DNA from: Aeoliella mucimassa | GTDB taxonomy: Bacteria; Planctomycetota; Planctomycetia; Pirellulales; Lacipirellulaceae | Assembly: GCF_007748035.1 (NCBI RefSeq) | Contig: NZ_CP036278.1 | Location: 4,836,001-4,900,000 of the forward strand | Reading direction: 5' to 3' | Length of the DNA: 64,000 nucleotides | In this document: one piece after another, positions 1-8,268 of the stretch | Position numbering within the stretch: position 1 is the stretch's first letter | Layout: the number at the start of each line of letters is the position of its first letter | Notes under the pieces: model-generated | The model's input: only the letters and a program-made list of their open reading frames with translations | The model's database searches: none | Told to the model about the DNA's origin: nothing | Made by a program: the position numbers and the translations under genes

Positions 1-60
1 GCGAAACGGCTTACGCAGTGGCACTCGCAGAACGTTGGCCGAGATGCTTTGCACGTGCAT
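1..60 (-). CDS. Partial N-terminus, probable enolase-superfamily (muconate cycloisomerase / dipeptide epimerase-like) enzyme
   Basis: Only the first 20 codons are inside the window. An ATG at 60-58 opens a frame running to the edge, 11 bases after the stop of the SDR gene upstream of it on the same strand. The peptide ends with the pattern LRVPLRKPF. This resembles the first strand of the capping domain in enolase-superfamily enzymes of the muconate-lactonizing/dipeptide-epimerase type, which often begin with a hydrophobic strand followed by PLxxPF. I see no clear Shine-Dalgarno sequence, so translation may be coupled to the gene before it. The family call rests on very few residues and is tentative. 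If right, the cluster includes an epimerase or cycloisomerase. Confidence 0.4.
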   Translation of the reverse strand, partial: MHVQSISANVLRVPLRKPFR

Positions 61-71
61 GACAAGCTGGC

Positions 72-1106
72 CTACGTTGCGGACTGGCCGCAAAGATCGT
101 CGAGGGCTTCGTGAATGCCTTCGCGAAAATCGACTTGCGGACGGTACCCCAACACCCGCTTCGCTTTCGCAATCGAGTAATCGAGGTTGAGAGTCATGAA
201 CTTGATACGAGCCCCAGTAAGCAGCGGAGCCTCGGTGGCGCCGCGGAGCTTGGCAATGCGTTCGATCGGCCGGACAAGCAGTCGAGCCAACCACTCGGGC
301 ACGTGCTTCGGGTGTGGCTTGCCCAGGTAATCGGCAATCGTGTTGATGTACTCTTCGCGAGTCACCAACCGAGCGTCGCGAATGTTGAAGGTCTCGCCGA
401 TGGCGGAATCGCTTTCGATGGCCAGCAGCACCGCGTCGGCCAGGTTGCCGACGTACGTGTTATTGAGCACTTTGTCGCCGGGGCCGATGAACTTCATCGA
501 GCCGTCGTTGAGCTTCTCGATCACCCGCGGAATCGAGTGTCGCTCGCCAGGCCCGTAGATAAAGCCAGGTCGCAGGATGACCGCCCGCAAGCCATGCTCC
601 TCGATGTACTGTCGGATGAGCACCTCGGCTTCCGCCTTGGTGCGAGTGTAACCATCGAGCCCAGTAAGGCTGGGAGGCGTCGACTCGTCGGTTCCGTGAT
701 GGTGCTGAGCGGGATAGACACCGAGCGAGCTAATTTGAATCCAACGCTCGAGCTTGCCGGTTCGCATGGCAGCGTTCAGCAGATACTCGAGTGCCATTAC
801 GTTGATCGCCCGGTACTTTTCGGCCGGGCCCCAATCCCCAATATGAGCGGCCGCATGAACCACGACCTCCGCCTGTTGCACCACGGCTTCCAGCGATTTC
901 GTATCGGCCAGATCGCCGACCACGAACTCGACGCCGGTTCCTTCGAGCGAGGATCGATCGGAGTTCGCCCGTACCATGGCTTGCACGTGGTAGCCCGCTT
1001 CGCAGGCTTTTTTGACAACGCACTGCCCAACCAGACCTGTCGCTCCGGTAACGAGAACGGTTTTTCCAGACACTGTGGTGGCTCCAGGATGCAAAGCCCA
1101 ACGCAC
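72..1106 (-). CDS. Extended SDR, NAD(P)-dependent epimerase/dehydratase (3-beta-HSD-like)
   Basis: A 344-residue Rossmann-fold oxidoreductase of the extended short-chain dehydrogenase type. The nucleotide-binding motif GATGLVG is at residues 21-27 and a GDLAD acidic motif at 64-68. The catalytic set is SS at 126-127, then Y153 and K157 in YTRTK. A C-terminal substrate domain follows, as in 3-beta-hydroxysteroid dehydrogenase, dihydroflavonol reductase or NDP-sugar epimerase relatives. The start is GTG at 1106; the next in-frame ATG would remove the dinucleotide-binding motif. It lies 18 bases after the GH3 gene and is probably cotranscribed with the desaturase, reductase and GH3 genes. Its substrate cannot be read from the sequence; an acyl, sterol-like or sugar substrate is possible. 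Confidence 0.8.
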   Translation of the reverse strand: MRWALHPGATTVSGKTVLVTGATGLVGQCVVKKACEAGYHVQAMVRANSDRSSLEGTGVEFVVGDLADTKSLEAVVQQAEVVVHAAAHIGDWGPAEKYRAINVMALEYLLNAAMRTGKLERWIQISSLGVYPAQHHHGTDESTPPSLTGLDGYTRTKAEAEVLIRQYIEEHGLRAVILRPGFIYGPGERHSIPRVIEKLNDGSMKFIGPGDKVLNNTYVGNLADAVLLAIESDSAIGETFNIRDARLVTREEYINTIADYLGKPHPKHVPEWLARLLVRPIERIAKLRGATEAPLLTGARIKFMTLNLDYSIAKAKRVLGYRPQVDFREGIHEALDDLCGQSAT

Positions 1107-1124
1107 GGCGAGCAGCCCTGTTGG

Positions 1125-2819
1125 CTACGACGCGACCCGGGCGGACGCCGATTCAAGGGGAGATGGCAAATTATCGGCGAAGTGCATGTCGCCGACCAGA
1201 CAGGGTTGCTTGAACTCTTCGAAATTGCCGCGGGCTCGGCTGCGATTCGCCCGAAACGCTTCCCAGGTTCCCGGGGGAATCTCAAGGATAGCCACTGGAT
1301 CAATCCGCCCACTACGACACTTGTCGGCGTACTCTTCGTTGACGAGCGACAGGTGGTGTTGCAACCGGGTGGCCAACTGCTGCGCTTGCTGCAATTGCGG
1401 GCCAGGCTCGATCAACAACTCGTAACGGGGCTTTTCGGCCATGGTCGGAGCAAGCGTAAACGTGCAGGTCGGCAATCCCAGATCAGCGAGGGTATTCGAG
1501 ACCGCAGTGACCACTTGGTGCTCACTAAGCTTCTCGCCGGTAACGCTGGAGAAATGCCGGCCTTTGTTCAGGAAGCGGAGGGTCGGCATCTCGCCAACAA
1601 AGCCACTGCAGTGCACCATGTCGTGAATATCGTAGCGATACAATCCGCCAGAGGTCGTCAGCAGAATAAAGTAGTTATGCCCGGCGGTGAGTTCATGGGC
1701 GGCCAGCACTGTAGGGTCGGGCGAGCCATGTTCTTCGGCCGGAATGAACTCGAAGAAATGGTGCGAGTAGTCAAGCAATCCGTCGGGGGTGTTGTCGGAA
1801 AACGGAATGGTCATGCGACCTTCGCTGGCCGAGATGCCATGATCGCGAATCGCCACGTCGCCGTAGTATTCGGGAAGTTGCGAGAGATAGACACCGACCG
1901 ATCCACCAGTCCACGTCGCTGCGAGCCCCAATCGAGGCCACACATCTTTCGGCCGCAGTTGGCCTGTTCGGTCGAGAATACGCTGCAGTTGCCGCGCACG
2001 CTTGGGACTTGCTCGCAGCCTGGCCCGCAGTTCGCTGCGAACATCTGCCGGAATCTCGTACGCTTCGGAGAGACCACCATCATGAATATCGCGAATCAGC
2101 GACTCGGCCTCGTTTGTCGCCCGGCGAGCGAACTCAATCAACGTGCTGGGATTGGCCGTGATGAACATGCCAACGTTGTTGCTAGCCATGCTCAGCCGCA
2201 GCGAAGTGTAATGCTTGGCCGCAAAGTCGCGAATCTTGATCACGCAGGCAGGCAGGGCAAAAATCCGCTTCATGTAAAACGGTCGCGAGGTGGCCGCCAA
2301 ACCGCTGATGTTGCCGCAGAAGACTCCACAAGGAGTCGGTTCTTGCTGCCAGTCGCTGGAGAGTTGCAACGTTTGCCGACGAAGCAGCGACTCGTGGTCG
2401 CGATAGACTCCGGTGCCCCAGAGCTGCCAACTCTCGCGGTATTCCTTGTAGAATTTCTCGGTAACCGGCAATCGCTTTGGTTCGTTGGTGGTGCCGGAAG
2501 TCATGGCAAACATCAGCACCCGGGTGTTCGGGGCGAACATCGCCTCGACGTTGCCTTCCATCACTTTCTGGATGAAGGGACGGTAGTCTTCGTAGGTGGT
2601 GATCGGCACCTGACGGCGAAAACTGTCGATGTCGTGAATCGCATCGAATCCGTACAGTTTGCCAAACTCGCTGGACGAGGCCCGCCCCACTTTGTCGAGC
2701 AATGCCTTTTGCTGGATAGCCCGGCCGCGGCTTGCGCCGGCGACGAAGCGATCGACCTGACTGCATTTATAACGCAGTATTGCCGAACGAATTGGACCTT
2801 GCATCGCTAGTACACTCAT
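1125..2819 (-). CDS. GH3-family acyl-adenylating / acyl-amido synthetase-like protein
   Basis: A 564-residue member of the GH3 (auxin-responsive promoter) family of the ANL adenylating enzymes. Visible hallmarks are the phosphate-binding motif TSGTT at residues 107-111, an ISASEG motif near 330 that binds the adenylate, and GLYRYDIHD near 395 at the hinge before the C-terminal subdomain. Length matches plant and bacterial GH3 proteins (about 500-600). Plant GH3 enzymes activate a carboxylic acid as an acyl-AMP and pass it to an amino acid; bacterial substrates are largely unknown. It lies between the ketopantoate-reductase-like and SDR genes with gaps of only 18 and 35 bases, suggesting one operon. 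The neighbouring desaturase and ATP-grasp ligase are compatible with a fatty or other carboxylic acid substrate, which is inference. Confidence 0.85.
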   Translation of the reverse strand: MSVLAMQGPIRSAILRYKCSQVDRFVAGASRGRAIQQKALLDKVGRASSSEFGKLYGFDAIHDIDSFRRQVPITTYEDYRPFIQKVMEGNVEAMFAPNTRVLMFAMTSGTTNEPKRLPVTEKFYKEYRESWQLWGTGVYRDHESLLRRQTLQLSSDWQQEPTPCGVFCGNISGLAATSRPFYMKRIFALPACVIKIRDFAAKHYTSLRLSMASNNVGMFITANPSTLIEFARRATNEAESLIRDIHDGGLSEAYEIPADVRSELRARLRASPKRARQLQRILDRTGQLRPKDVWPRLGLAATWTGGSVGVYLSQLPEYYGDVAIRDHGISASEGRMTIPFSDNTPDGLLDYSHHFFEFIPAEEHGSPDPTVLAAHELTAGHNYFILLTTSGGLYRYDIHDMVHCSGFVGEMPTLRFLNKGRHFSSVTGEKLSEHQVVTAVSNTLADLGLPTCTFTLAPTMAEKPRYELLIEPGPQLQQAQQLATRLQHHLSLVNEEYADKCRSGRIDPVAILEIPPGTWEAFRANRSRARGNFEEFKQPCLVGDMHFADNLPSPLESASARVAS

Positions 2820-2854
2820 AATGAGGGGGCGGACGGGCGCCGTAAATGCGGATC

Positions 2855-3910
2855 TTAGGATGCAGTTAACTTAGAAATACGGTCTATCACGTCCTGTCGG
2901 GCATAAAAAGTTGCGGCAGCTTGTTGCTCGAGTTCGTGAGTCATGCTCACGATCTCTCGATTCACCGGCGCATGGATGCCCGCACTTTCCGCCAAGCGAA
3001 CAACCTGCCCGTTAATATGCTCGACCTCGGTCGGTTTTCCCCGTTCGAGGTCCTGGTAAAGAGAAAAGACGATCGGCGAGCGTTCGAATTTCCCCCTCAA
3101 TCCAAGCTGTACCACTTTATCCAGTATCGGCAATTCCAATGCTAGCATCAAGTTTTCTAGGCGGGAAAGATCGGATCTCCCTGGAATACGAGCAATTTGA
3201 ATGCCAACAGCTGAATAGACACGCTTGCACTCATCCACAATCGCGCGTCCCACAACCCGACGCCATGGTCGGTGAAACAATGCTTCGGTCATAAAGTTCG
3301 AAGCCGACAAGCACGACGCGTAGCCTAACGCATTGATAGTGAGTTTGTTATAGCGAATCCCCAAAATGTTTGAGTGCGGCAAAAATTCGAGGCCTGGTAC
3401 ATGAATACGGTTCAACAGTTCGACCACTTTTTCAGCGGCAGCAATACTATTGAGCCCAATCGGCGGACCAAACAGTGTACACCCGTCAAGCTGCATGCTC
3501 ACGGTACCTGGTTCGCGGACTGCCATGTTGGTCGTTGTCATGCCCATCACCAGTCGTTCGGGCGCGACATGGTTGGCGTAAGCCTGATCGTTAATGCCGT
3601 TTTGGATCGACACCACTACGGCGTCGCCAATGGCATCGCCAGCTTGCTGCAAAGCCTCGGCGGTACCCTGCGATTTGACCGTGACAAACACGAAGTCGGA
3701 GCCCGCAACGTCGGCTGGATCGAAGCTCCAGGCAATCGGCACCGAGCGGGTCCCCCACGGCCCGAGCGTACGGATCTCGCCCGATTCGGAGATGGCTTGC
3801 CCGTGAGCCCCCCGCACGACGACCAGCACATCCAGATCAGGCGCATAGTGCTTCAAGAGCGCGGCGAACATCGATCCGATGGCCCCGGCTCCGAGAAAAC
3901 TGACTTTCAT
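2855..3910 (-). CDS. Ketopantoate reductase-like (ApbA/PanE) oxidoreductase
   Basis: A 351-residue NADPH-dependent 2-oxoacid reductase of the ApbA/PanE family. The N-terminus has a Rossmann motif GAGAIG directly after the first strand. The family's catalytic lysine block appears as YNKLTINA, and the C-terminal signature is SLYQDLERGKPTEVEHING, equivalent to the SMxQDxxxGRPTEIDxxNG of ketopantoate reductases. I place the start at ATG 3910 rather than the upstream TTG at 3925, because it leaves the usual few residues before the first strand. The canonical role is reduction of 2-dehydropantoate to pantoate. Located between a desaturase and a GH3 enzyme, it may instead reduce another 2-keto acid for the cluster. 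It is somewhat longer than E. coli PanE (about 300). Confidence 0.85.
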   Translation of the reverse strand: MKVSFLGAGAIGSMFAALLKHYAPDLDVLVVVRGAHGQAISESGEIRTLGPWGTRSVPIAWSFDPADVAGSDFVFVTVKSQGTAEALQQAGDAIGDAVVVSIQNGINDQAYANHVAPERLVMGMTTTNMAVREPGTVSMQLDGCTLFGPPIGLNSIAAAEKVVELLNRIHVPGLEFLPHSNILGIRYNKLTINALGYASCLSASNFMTEALFHRPWRRVVGRAIVDECKRVYSAVGIQIARIPGRSDLSRLENLMLALELPILDKVVQLGLRGKFERSPIVFSLYQDLERGKPTEVEHINGQVVRLAESAGIHAPVNREIVSMTHELEQQAAATFYARQDVIDRISKLTAS

Positions 3911-3967
3911 GTTGCGATCCGTCAACTACACAAACAAATTCAGCGACCAACGATCCACTGTTGGAAA

Positions 3968-5110
3968 TCAAGATTCGCCTGGCAAAAGCTGTCCCACGCC
4001 GTTGTCGTTGGCACCGATCTCATCGACCGTCGACCGGCGGATATCGGCTGCGTCGGTTGTCTGCCCTCCACGCAAATAGGCGTGCGAAGGCTTCGACAGC
4101 ACATCGAGCACGGTGGGGTACTCTTGTCCCATATGGCCTTTGAACAAGTATCCGTCGCAGATCACCACGTTGTCGCGATACGGTGGGTACCGCATCATCA
4201 CATGATGAGCCTTGCGCATCTTGTGCCAAGGAATGGTCGGAAACATATGGTGCAGCACATGATTCCACTCGCCAAAGGGAAAGAAAATTTCCCGCTCGAA
4301 CCAAAGTCCTTCGTACACGCGACTGTTGGTGAAGTCGCCGTTGTCGGGATAGTTACCGTGGTGGGCGATCTCGCGCAAAAACAACGAGCAAGGGTAAACC
4401 GTAACCAACGGCAACACCCAGTACAGGAAGTACTCGGGAATCCAGCCGAACCACCACAGCGCAGCGGCCATACCGAGGTAGTAGACCGCCCGCAAAAGAT
4501 TAAGCGAAGTTTTGGAGAGAGGGCTTTGGTCTTTGATACCATCCTCTTCCTTCATGAACGCGACGTACTCGGCCCGTCCCTTCAGATAGCTAAACGCTTT
4601 GTGTGGCGAGAGTTGCAGGATGATGTACTCCCAGATGAACCGTGCCCGCGTGAGCGGAAATTCACGATCCTGATGCTTCATCAGGCGAATCAAGTCGGGA
4701 TCGTGTTCAGGATCGTTCACGTTGCGATGATGCCCCCAGTGACCAATGCGGTAGTTGCCTACCTTGCCATAAAACGGGAACACCACCAACAGGTTGGCCA
4801 TCACGTCGTTGAGCAATCGATTCTTGAACAACAGATAATGACTCGACTCGTGAACCAACGTTGCCAGGCGTGTCTGCGACCAGAAACCAATCGCCAGGAT
4901 GGTGACTGCATAGACTGGCAGTTGCCACCAAATCGCCCAACCTGCTTTGGTCATCAAGCTTGTCGCCCAGACACATGCACCCACGATCGCGGCGTACACC
5001 ACGTACTCGCGAGTAAGTACGTACCAGTTCGTGAAATTATCGGGCGCACAGAGCTTGCGAATCTCGGCGTACATTTCCCGCCGCGACAGATCTACACTTG
5101 CTTGAGCCAT
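3968..5110 (-). CDS. Membrane fatty-acid desaturase/hydroxylase-like di-iron protein
   Basis: A 380-residue integral membrane protein with the three histidine boxes of fatty-acid desaturases: HESSH at 87-91, HWGHH at 124-128 and HVLHH at 284-288, plus an extra HH at 250-251. Hydrophobic segments lie around residues 35-75, 100-115 and 205-245, giving a four-helix-like topology. Such enzymes bind two irons and insert double bonds or hydroxyls into acyl chains, or act on carotenoids or sphingolipids, at the cytoplasmic membrane. It is the first gene of the minus-strand cluster, sharing a 238-base divergent intergenic region with the ATP-grasp gene. The acyl position and carrier (CoA, ACP or lipid) cannot be deduced. 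Confidence 0.88.
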   Translation of the reverse strand: MAQASVDLSRREMYAEIRKLCAPDNFTNWYVLTREYVVYAAIVGACVWATSLMTKAGWAIWWQLPVYAVTILAIGFWSQTRLATLVHESSHYLLFKNRLLNDVMANLLVVFPFYGKVGNYRIGHWGHHRNVNDPEHDPDLIRLMKHQDREFPLTRARFIWEYIILQLSPHKAFSYLKGRAEYVAFMKEEDGIKDQSPLSKTSLNLLRAVYYLGMAAALWWFGWIPEYFLYWVLPLVTVYPCSLFLREIAHHGNYPDNGDFTNSRVYEGLWFEREIFFPFGEWNHVLHHMFPTIPWHKMRKAHHVMMRYPPYRDNVVICDGYLFKGHMGQEYPTVLDVLSKPSHAYLRGGQTTDAADIRRSTVDEIGANDNGVGQLLPGES

Positions 5111-5348
5111 GGTAAAACTCAGTGGGACCTAACTAAACCGAGGATAAAATAAACAAACTAGAATCTTTGGGCAACAGAATACAGCGACCCATTTTGCACG
5201 GAAACAACGTGATTTCAACACAATATGATGCAACTTGCCACCTTTTGCTAGCAAGACTTGAAAGCGACAATTCTCAATATTGGCCTGCAAACCGCCGATG
5301 CCATGATTTCGTTGGGTACCTTCTGAGTTCATCCCCTCTGCAATAGCC
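5111..5348. promoter_or_regulatory. Divergent intergenic region between desaturase and ATP-grasp genes
   Basis: A 238-base AT-richer gap between two start codons pointing away from each other, so it should contain promoters for both transcripts. I could not identify a convincing -35/-10 pair or operator by eye. No open frame here looks like a gene. Confidence 0.45.
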
Positions 5349-6623
5349 ATGCCTGCCGACTCGCTCCGAATCCTACTTACCGAGGGAACCAGCCTTTCGG
5401 CCCGGCAGACGCTGTACGCCTTGGGAGGGCTGCATACGATCGACGTGATCGACCCGAACCCTCTATGCCAGTGCCGATTTTCGCGGTTTGTCCGTCGATG
5501 GCGCAAGTCGCCCCACTTTGCGAAAGACCCTTCCGATTTCCTGCACTTTCTTGCAGACCTCATCCAACGAGAAAAATACGACGTCATTCTGCCGACTCAC
5601 GAGCAAGTTTATCTACTCAGCAAATTTCGCGAAGAGGTCGGGCTGGCTTCGAACATTGCCTTGCCGACGTTCGACGCCTTAAAGCAGGTGCAGGACAAAG
5701 CTGGTTTCACCAGAACGCTCGAAAAACTCGAACTTCCGCTGCCCGATACCACGATTGCGACCACCGAGGAGGAGCTTCGCCATAACTGGAGCTATCCCTT
5801 TTATCTTAAGCTGTCGCACAGCACCGCCGGGATGGGGGTGTTCCATATTACAGATGAAGAAGAACTCGAACACCGTATCGAGTTACTCAAGGCTGCTGGA
5901 CAGTTGGATGGCAACACCGAGATTTTGGTGCAACAACCAGCGAAGGGAAATCAGTCGACCGTGCAAGCGGTGTTCGACTATGGCAAACTCGTTGCGCTGC
6001 ACATGTTCGACGCCCGCCAGCTCGGCGTCGGTGGAATGTCGGCCGCACGCACGGGAGCGCACCATCCGGTAGTCGAGCAGCACGTGGAGCGTTTGGGCAG
6101 CCACCTCGACTGGCATGGAGCGATGTTCCTCGACTACTTCTACGATTACGAAACCGAGCAGCCCGAATACATCGAATGTAACCCGCGAGTCGGCGAGACC
6201 GTGAACGCCTGGCTCTCGGGTAACAACCTGCCGGAGCAGTTAGTGCGAGTCTCGTTGGGTGAACACCCCGAGCCGCTTCCGCCAAGTAAAGTTGGCGTAC
6301 GCACGCAGAGCTTCTTCATGATTCTGCTCACCATCGCGTACAACGGGGGGACTCGTTGGGAGCTGCTAAAAGAGATCGTGCAGTTCCGCCTGCGTCGCGG
6401 GATGTACGCAGATAGCCAGGACGAGCTTACCCGACTAAGCGACGACTATTGGAGCATCATACCGCTGTGGGGAATCGCCGCGCAGTTGCTTGCCTGGCCA
6501 AGGCTCTCGCGCAAGATCGTCGCTGACACGATTGAGAATTACGCGTTGCCGGAGTCGGCGATTCAAGCGATGGAAGCGCTCGACCCGGCGGCATTTGGCA
6601 AGTTGTTCACCCCACCGACCTAG
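5349..6623 (+). CDS. ATP-grasp carboxylate-amine ligase-like protein
   Basis: A 424-residue ATP-grasp protein. Residues 8-100 form a Rossmann-like preATP-grasp domain (ILLTEGTS, DVIDPNP, then LPTHEQ). The middle has the ATP-binding elements FYLKLSHSTAGMGV (lysine and glycine-rich loop) and ILVQQPAKG. The metal-binding signature YIECNPRVGETVN (E..N.R) lies near residue 278. These enzymes join a carboxylate to an amine through an acyl-phosphate. It diverges from the desaturase-GH3 operon, so both sets may be made together. The last 110 residues, beyond the ATP-grasp core, are hydrophobic in places (FFMILLTIAY, IIPLWGIAAQLLAW) and could touch the membrane. Alternative: a carbamoyl-phosphate-synthase-like or pseudo-ATP-grasp protein; substrate unknown. 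Confidence 0.82.
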   Translation: MPADSLRILLTEGTSLSARQTLYALGGLHTIDVIDPNPLCQCRFSRFVRRWRKSPHFAKDPSDFLHFLADLIQREKYDVILPTHEQVYLLSKFREEVGLASNIALPTFDALKQVQDKAGFTRTLEKLELPLPDTTIATTEEELRHNWSYPFYLKLSHSTAGMGVFHITDEEELEHRIELLKAAGQLDGNTEILVQQPAKGNQSTVQAVFDYGKLVALHMFDARQLGVGGMSAARTGAHHPVVEQHVERLGSHLDWHGAMFLDYFYDYETEQPEYIECNPRVGETVNAWLSGNNLPEQLVRVSLGEHPEPLPPSKVGVRTQSFFMILLTIAYNGGTRWELLKEIVQFRLRRGMYADSQDELTRLSDDYWSIIPLWGIAAQLLAWPRLSRKIVADTIENYALPESAIQAMEALDPAAFGKLFTPPT

Positions 6624-6648
6624 CGAAGCTAAATCGGTGGGGGTGAAC
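6605..6648. terminator. Inverted repeat between convergent genes, probable bidirectional terminator
   Basis: The 3' end of the ATP-grasp gene (from 6605) and bases up to 6648 form a long inverted repeat, GTTCACCCCACCGA against TCGGTGGGGGTGAAC, with a single extra G. The ATP-grasp stop codon lies in the loop. It sits between two convergent genes, as expected for a shared terminator; there is no clear T-tract. Confidence 0.55.
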
Positions 6649-6655
6649 GAGTGGC

Positions 6656-8095
6656 TTAGACTTCAAACTCTTTTTCGTACTCGGCAGTGCGGTACTCGCG
6701 TTTGACGAGTTGCTCGGCCGCGTCGGAATCGAGTTCGGCGATTTCGCCGGTTTGATCGTTGATGGTGATCTTGCCCGCTCCGGAGGCAGTTTCGCCGCTG
6801 TCCCAGGCTTTGACCTGCGACTTGAAACCGTTGTACAGCGAGTCCCAACCTGCGGGAGCCGCACCGGCTGCTTCGCTGGCAACGCCTTCTAGGCCGGCAA
6901 TGCTGGCGAAGTGACACCAAGCAGTCGAACGATGGCCGATAGCCACTTCGGCCGCGAGGTCGTCGAGCTTACGACTACGCACGGCATCCAAGAAGCCCCT
7001 TTGGTGTCGATTACCCGAGCCACCCGAGAGCTTCTTGATTTCCTTGCCATCGTTATCGACGAATCGACCTTGGCCGCGAGTGCCTTCGTATCGGCCACCT
7101 TCGCAGAACACGGTGTATCCGGTATTAAAGCCTTTGTAGTCGGCTCCCTTCATGAGCTGCTTGAAGGGAACCACATTGCTCATGATATACGTGAGCGGAA
7201 GCACCTCGTTTTCGTACTGGGCGACTTGGATGTTTGGCGTGTTGCCAGCGTCGTCCCAAACGGCCCGCATGCCGGCCGAGGTCACTGCAGAAGGCCAGCC
7301 GAGTTGGTCCTTGAAGGCCACGTTCAGAGCGTCGTCCATCACATGCACGCCCCAGTTGCCCATCTCGCCGTTGCCGGTGTTGAAGTCCCAGTGCCAGTCG
7401 TAATGCAACTCGTTGCGGTACAGCGGTTGATCCAGCGCGGGGCCGAGCCACAGGTCGTAATCGACCGAAGCAGGCGGCTGCAGCGGGGTATCCCGTTTGC
7501 CAATCGGCTTTCGCTCGCCGACACGACTCACCACCACCCGCTCGGGCTTGCCGATAATTTTCTCTTCGTGCAGCAGTTGTTTGATCTGAGCTTGGATGGG
7601 GCTCGAACGCTGCTGGGTGCCAACTTGCACCATGCAGTTGTTGGCCCGAGCGGCTTTGACCAGTTGCTGTTGTTCCCACAAGTTGTGCCCCAGTGGCTTT
7701 TCGACGTAGACGTCTTTACCCGCCTTGCAAGCACGCACCGCCGCCAGGCAATGCCAGTGATTACAAGTGGCTACCACCACGGCATCGACTTCGGGGTGCT
7801 CGATCAGCTTGCGCATGTCGGCAAAGCGTTCGGCGTTGGCCAGCTTGCCGCGGAGCTTCTCAGGAACACGGCTCAGATTCTGCAGGCGATCCTCGTCCGG
7901 ATCGCTCAGGGCGACAATTCGCATGCCGGGCAAGCTACTGAAGGCATCGATCAACTGCCCACCGCGCCAACCGACGCCGATGAATCCGAGTCCGATGGTG
8001 TCGTTTGGCGAATCGGACTGAGCCGATGCGCGACGTGTGATAGCAGCGCCGGCGGCAACTGCGGAAGTGGCAAGAAACGTGCGACGATTAAGCAT
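6656..8095 (-). CDS. Tat-exported Gfo/Idh/MocA-family oxidoreductase
   Basis: A 479-residue NAD(P)-dependent oxidoreductase. It starts with a twin-arginine signal (NRRTFLATSAVAAG) ending near the ASA motif, so it should be folded in the cytoplasm and exported. The Rossmann motif GFIGVGWRGG follows, then the family signature YVEKPLGHN with its catalytic lysine. The C-terminal domain contains a WDWNT-like sequence (WHWDFNTGNGEMGNWGVHVMD) common in planctomycete members. I chose ATG 8095 over the longer frame because GAGG lies 6 bases upstream and the Tat motif then sits at residues 3-5. Relatives oxidise or reduce sugars and their 3-keto forms; the two DUF1080 genes next to it fit a 3-ketoglycoside pathway. 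Confidence 0.9.
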   Translation of the reverse strand: MLNRRTFLATSAVAAGAAITRRASAQSDSPNDTIGLGFIGVGWRGGQLIDAFSSLPGMRIVALSDPDEDRLQNLSRVPEKLRGKLANAERFADMRKLIEHPEVDAVVVATCNHWHCLAAVRACKAGKDVYVEKPLGHNLWEQQQLVKAARANNCMVQVGTQQRSSPIQAQIKQLLHEEKIIGKPERVVVSRVGERKPIGKRDTPLQPPASVDYDLWLGPALDQPLYRNELHYDWHWDFNTGNGEMGNWGVHVMDDALNVAFKDQLGWPSAVTSAGMRAVWDDAGNTPNIQVAQYENEVLPLTYIMSNVVPFKQLMKGADYKGFNTGYTVFCEGGRYEGTRGQGRFVDNDGKEIKKLSGGSGNRHQRGFLDAVRSRKLDDLAAEVAIGHRSTAWCHFASIAGLEGVASEAAGAAPAGWDSLYNGFKSQVKAWDSGETASGAGKITINDQTGEIAELDSDAAEQLVKREYRTAEYEKEFEV

Positions 8096-8163
8096 GCTGG
8101 ACCTCAACTTAGGTACTTTCACTAGCAGAAAGTGCTTTAGACTTGTTCATCTAATTATAGTCG

Positions 8164-8203
8164 GACCGCAAGCGGCTTACCAAGAAGTAAACCGCTTGCG
8201 GTC
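8164..8203. terminator. 12-bp perfect inverted repeat between Gfo/Idh and DUF1080-ThuA genes
   Basis: GACCGCAAGCGG (8164-8175) pairs perfectly with CCGCTTGCGGTC (8192-8203) around a 16-base loop. It lies downstream of the DUF1080-ThuA gene and upstream of the Gfo/Idh start on the minus strand. No T-run follows on either strand. It could be an inefficient terminator or an mRNA-stabilising hairpin tuning the downstream gene. Confidence 0.5.
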
Positions 8204-8268
8204 GTCGTGGGTTACCTGCATCGTCCCAAAATCCAGAGTTTGGAACGCTGTTTTTCAGCCGCCTCGCG

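Noticed and set aside
111-2810. An 899-codon plus-strand frame opposite the SDR and GH3 genes
   Set aside because: It spans two well-supported genes on the other strand, has no recognisable motif, and is rich in Arg, His, Gln as antisense frames are in GC-rich DNA.
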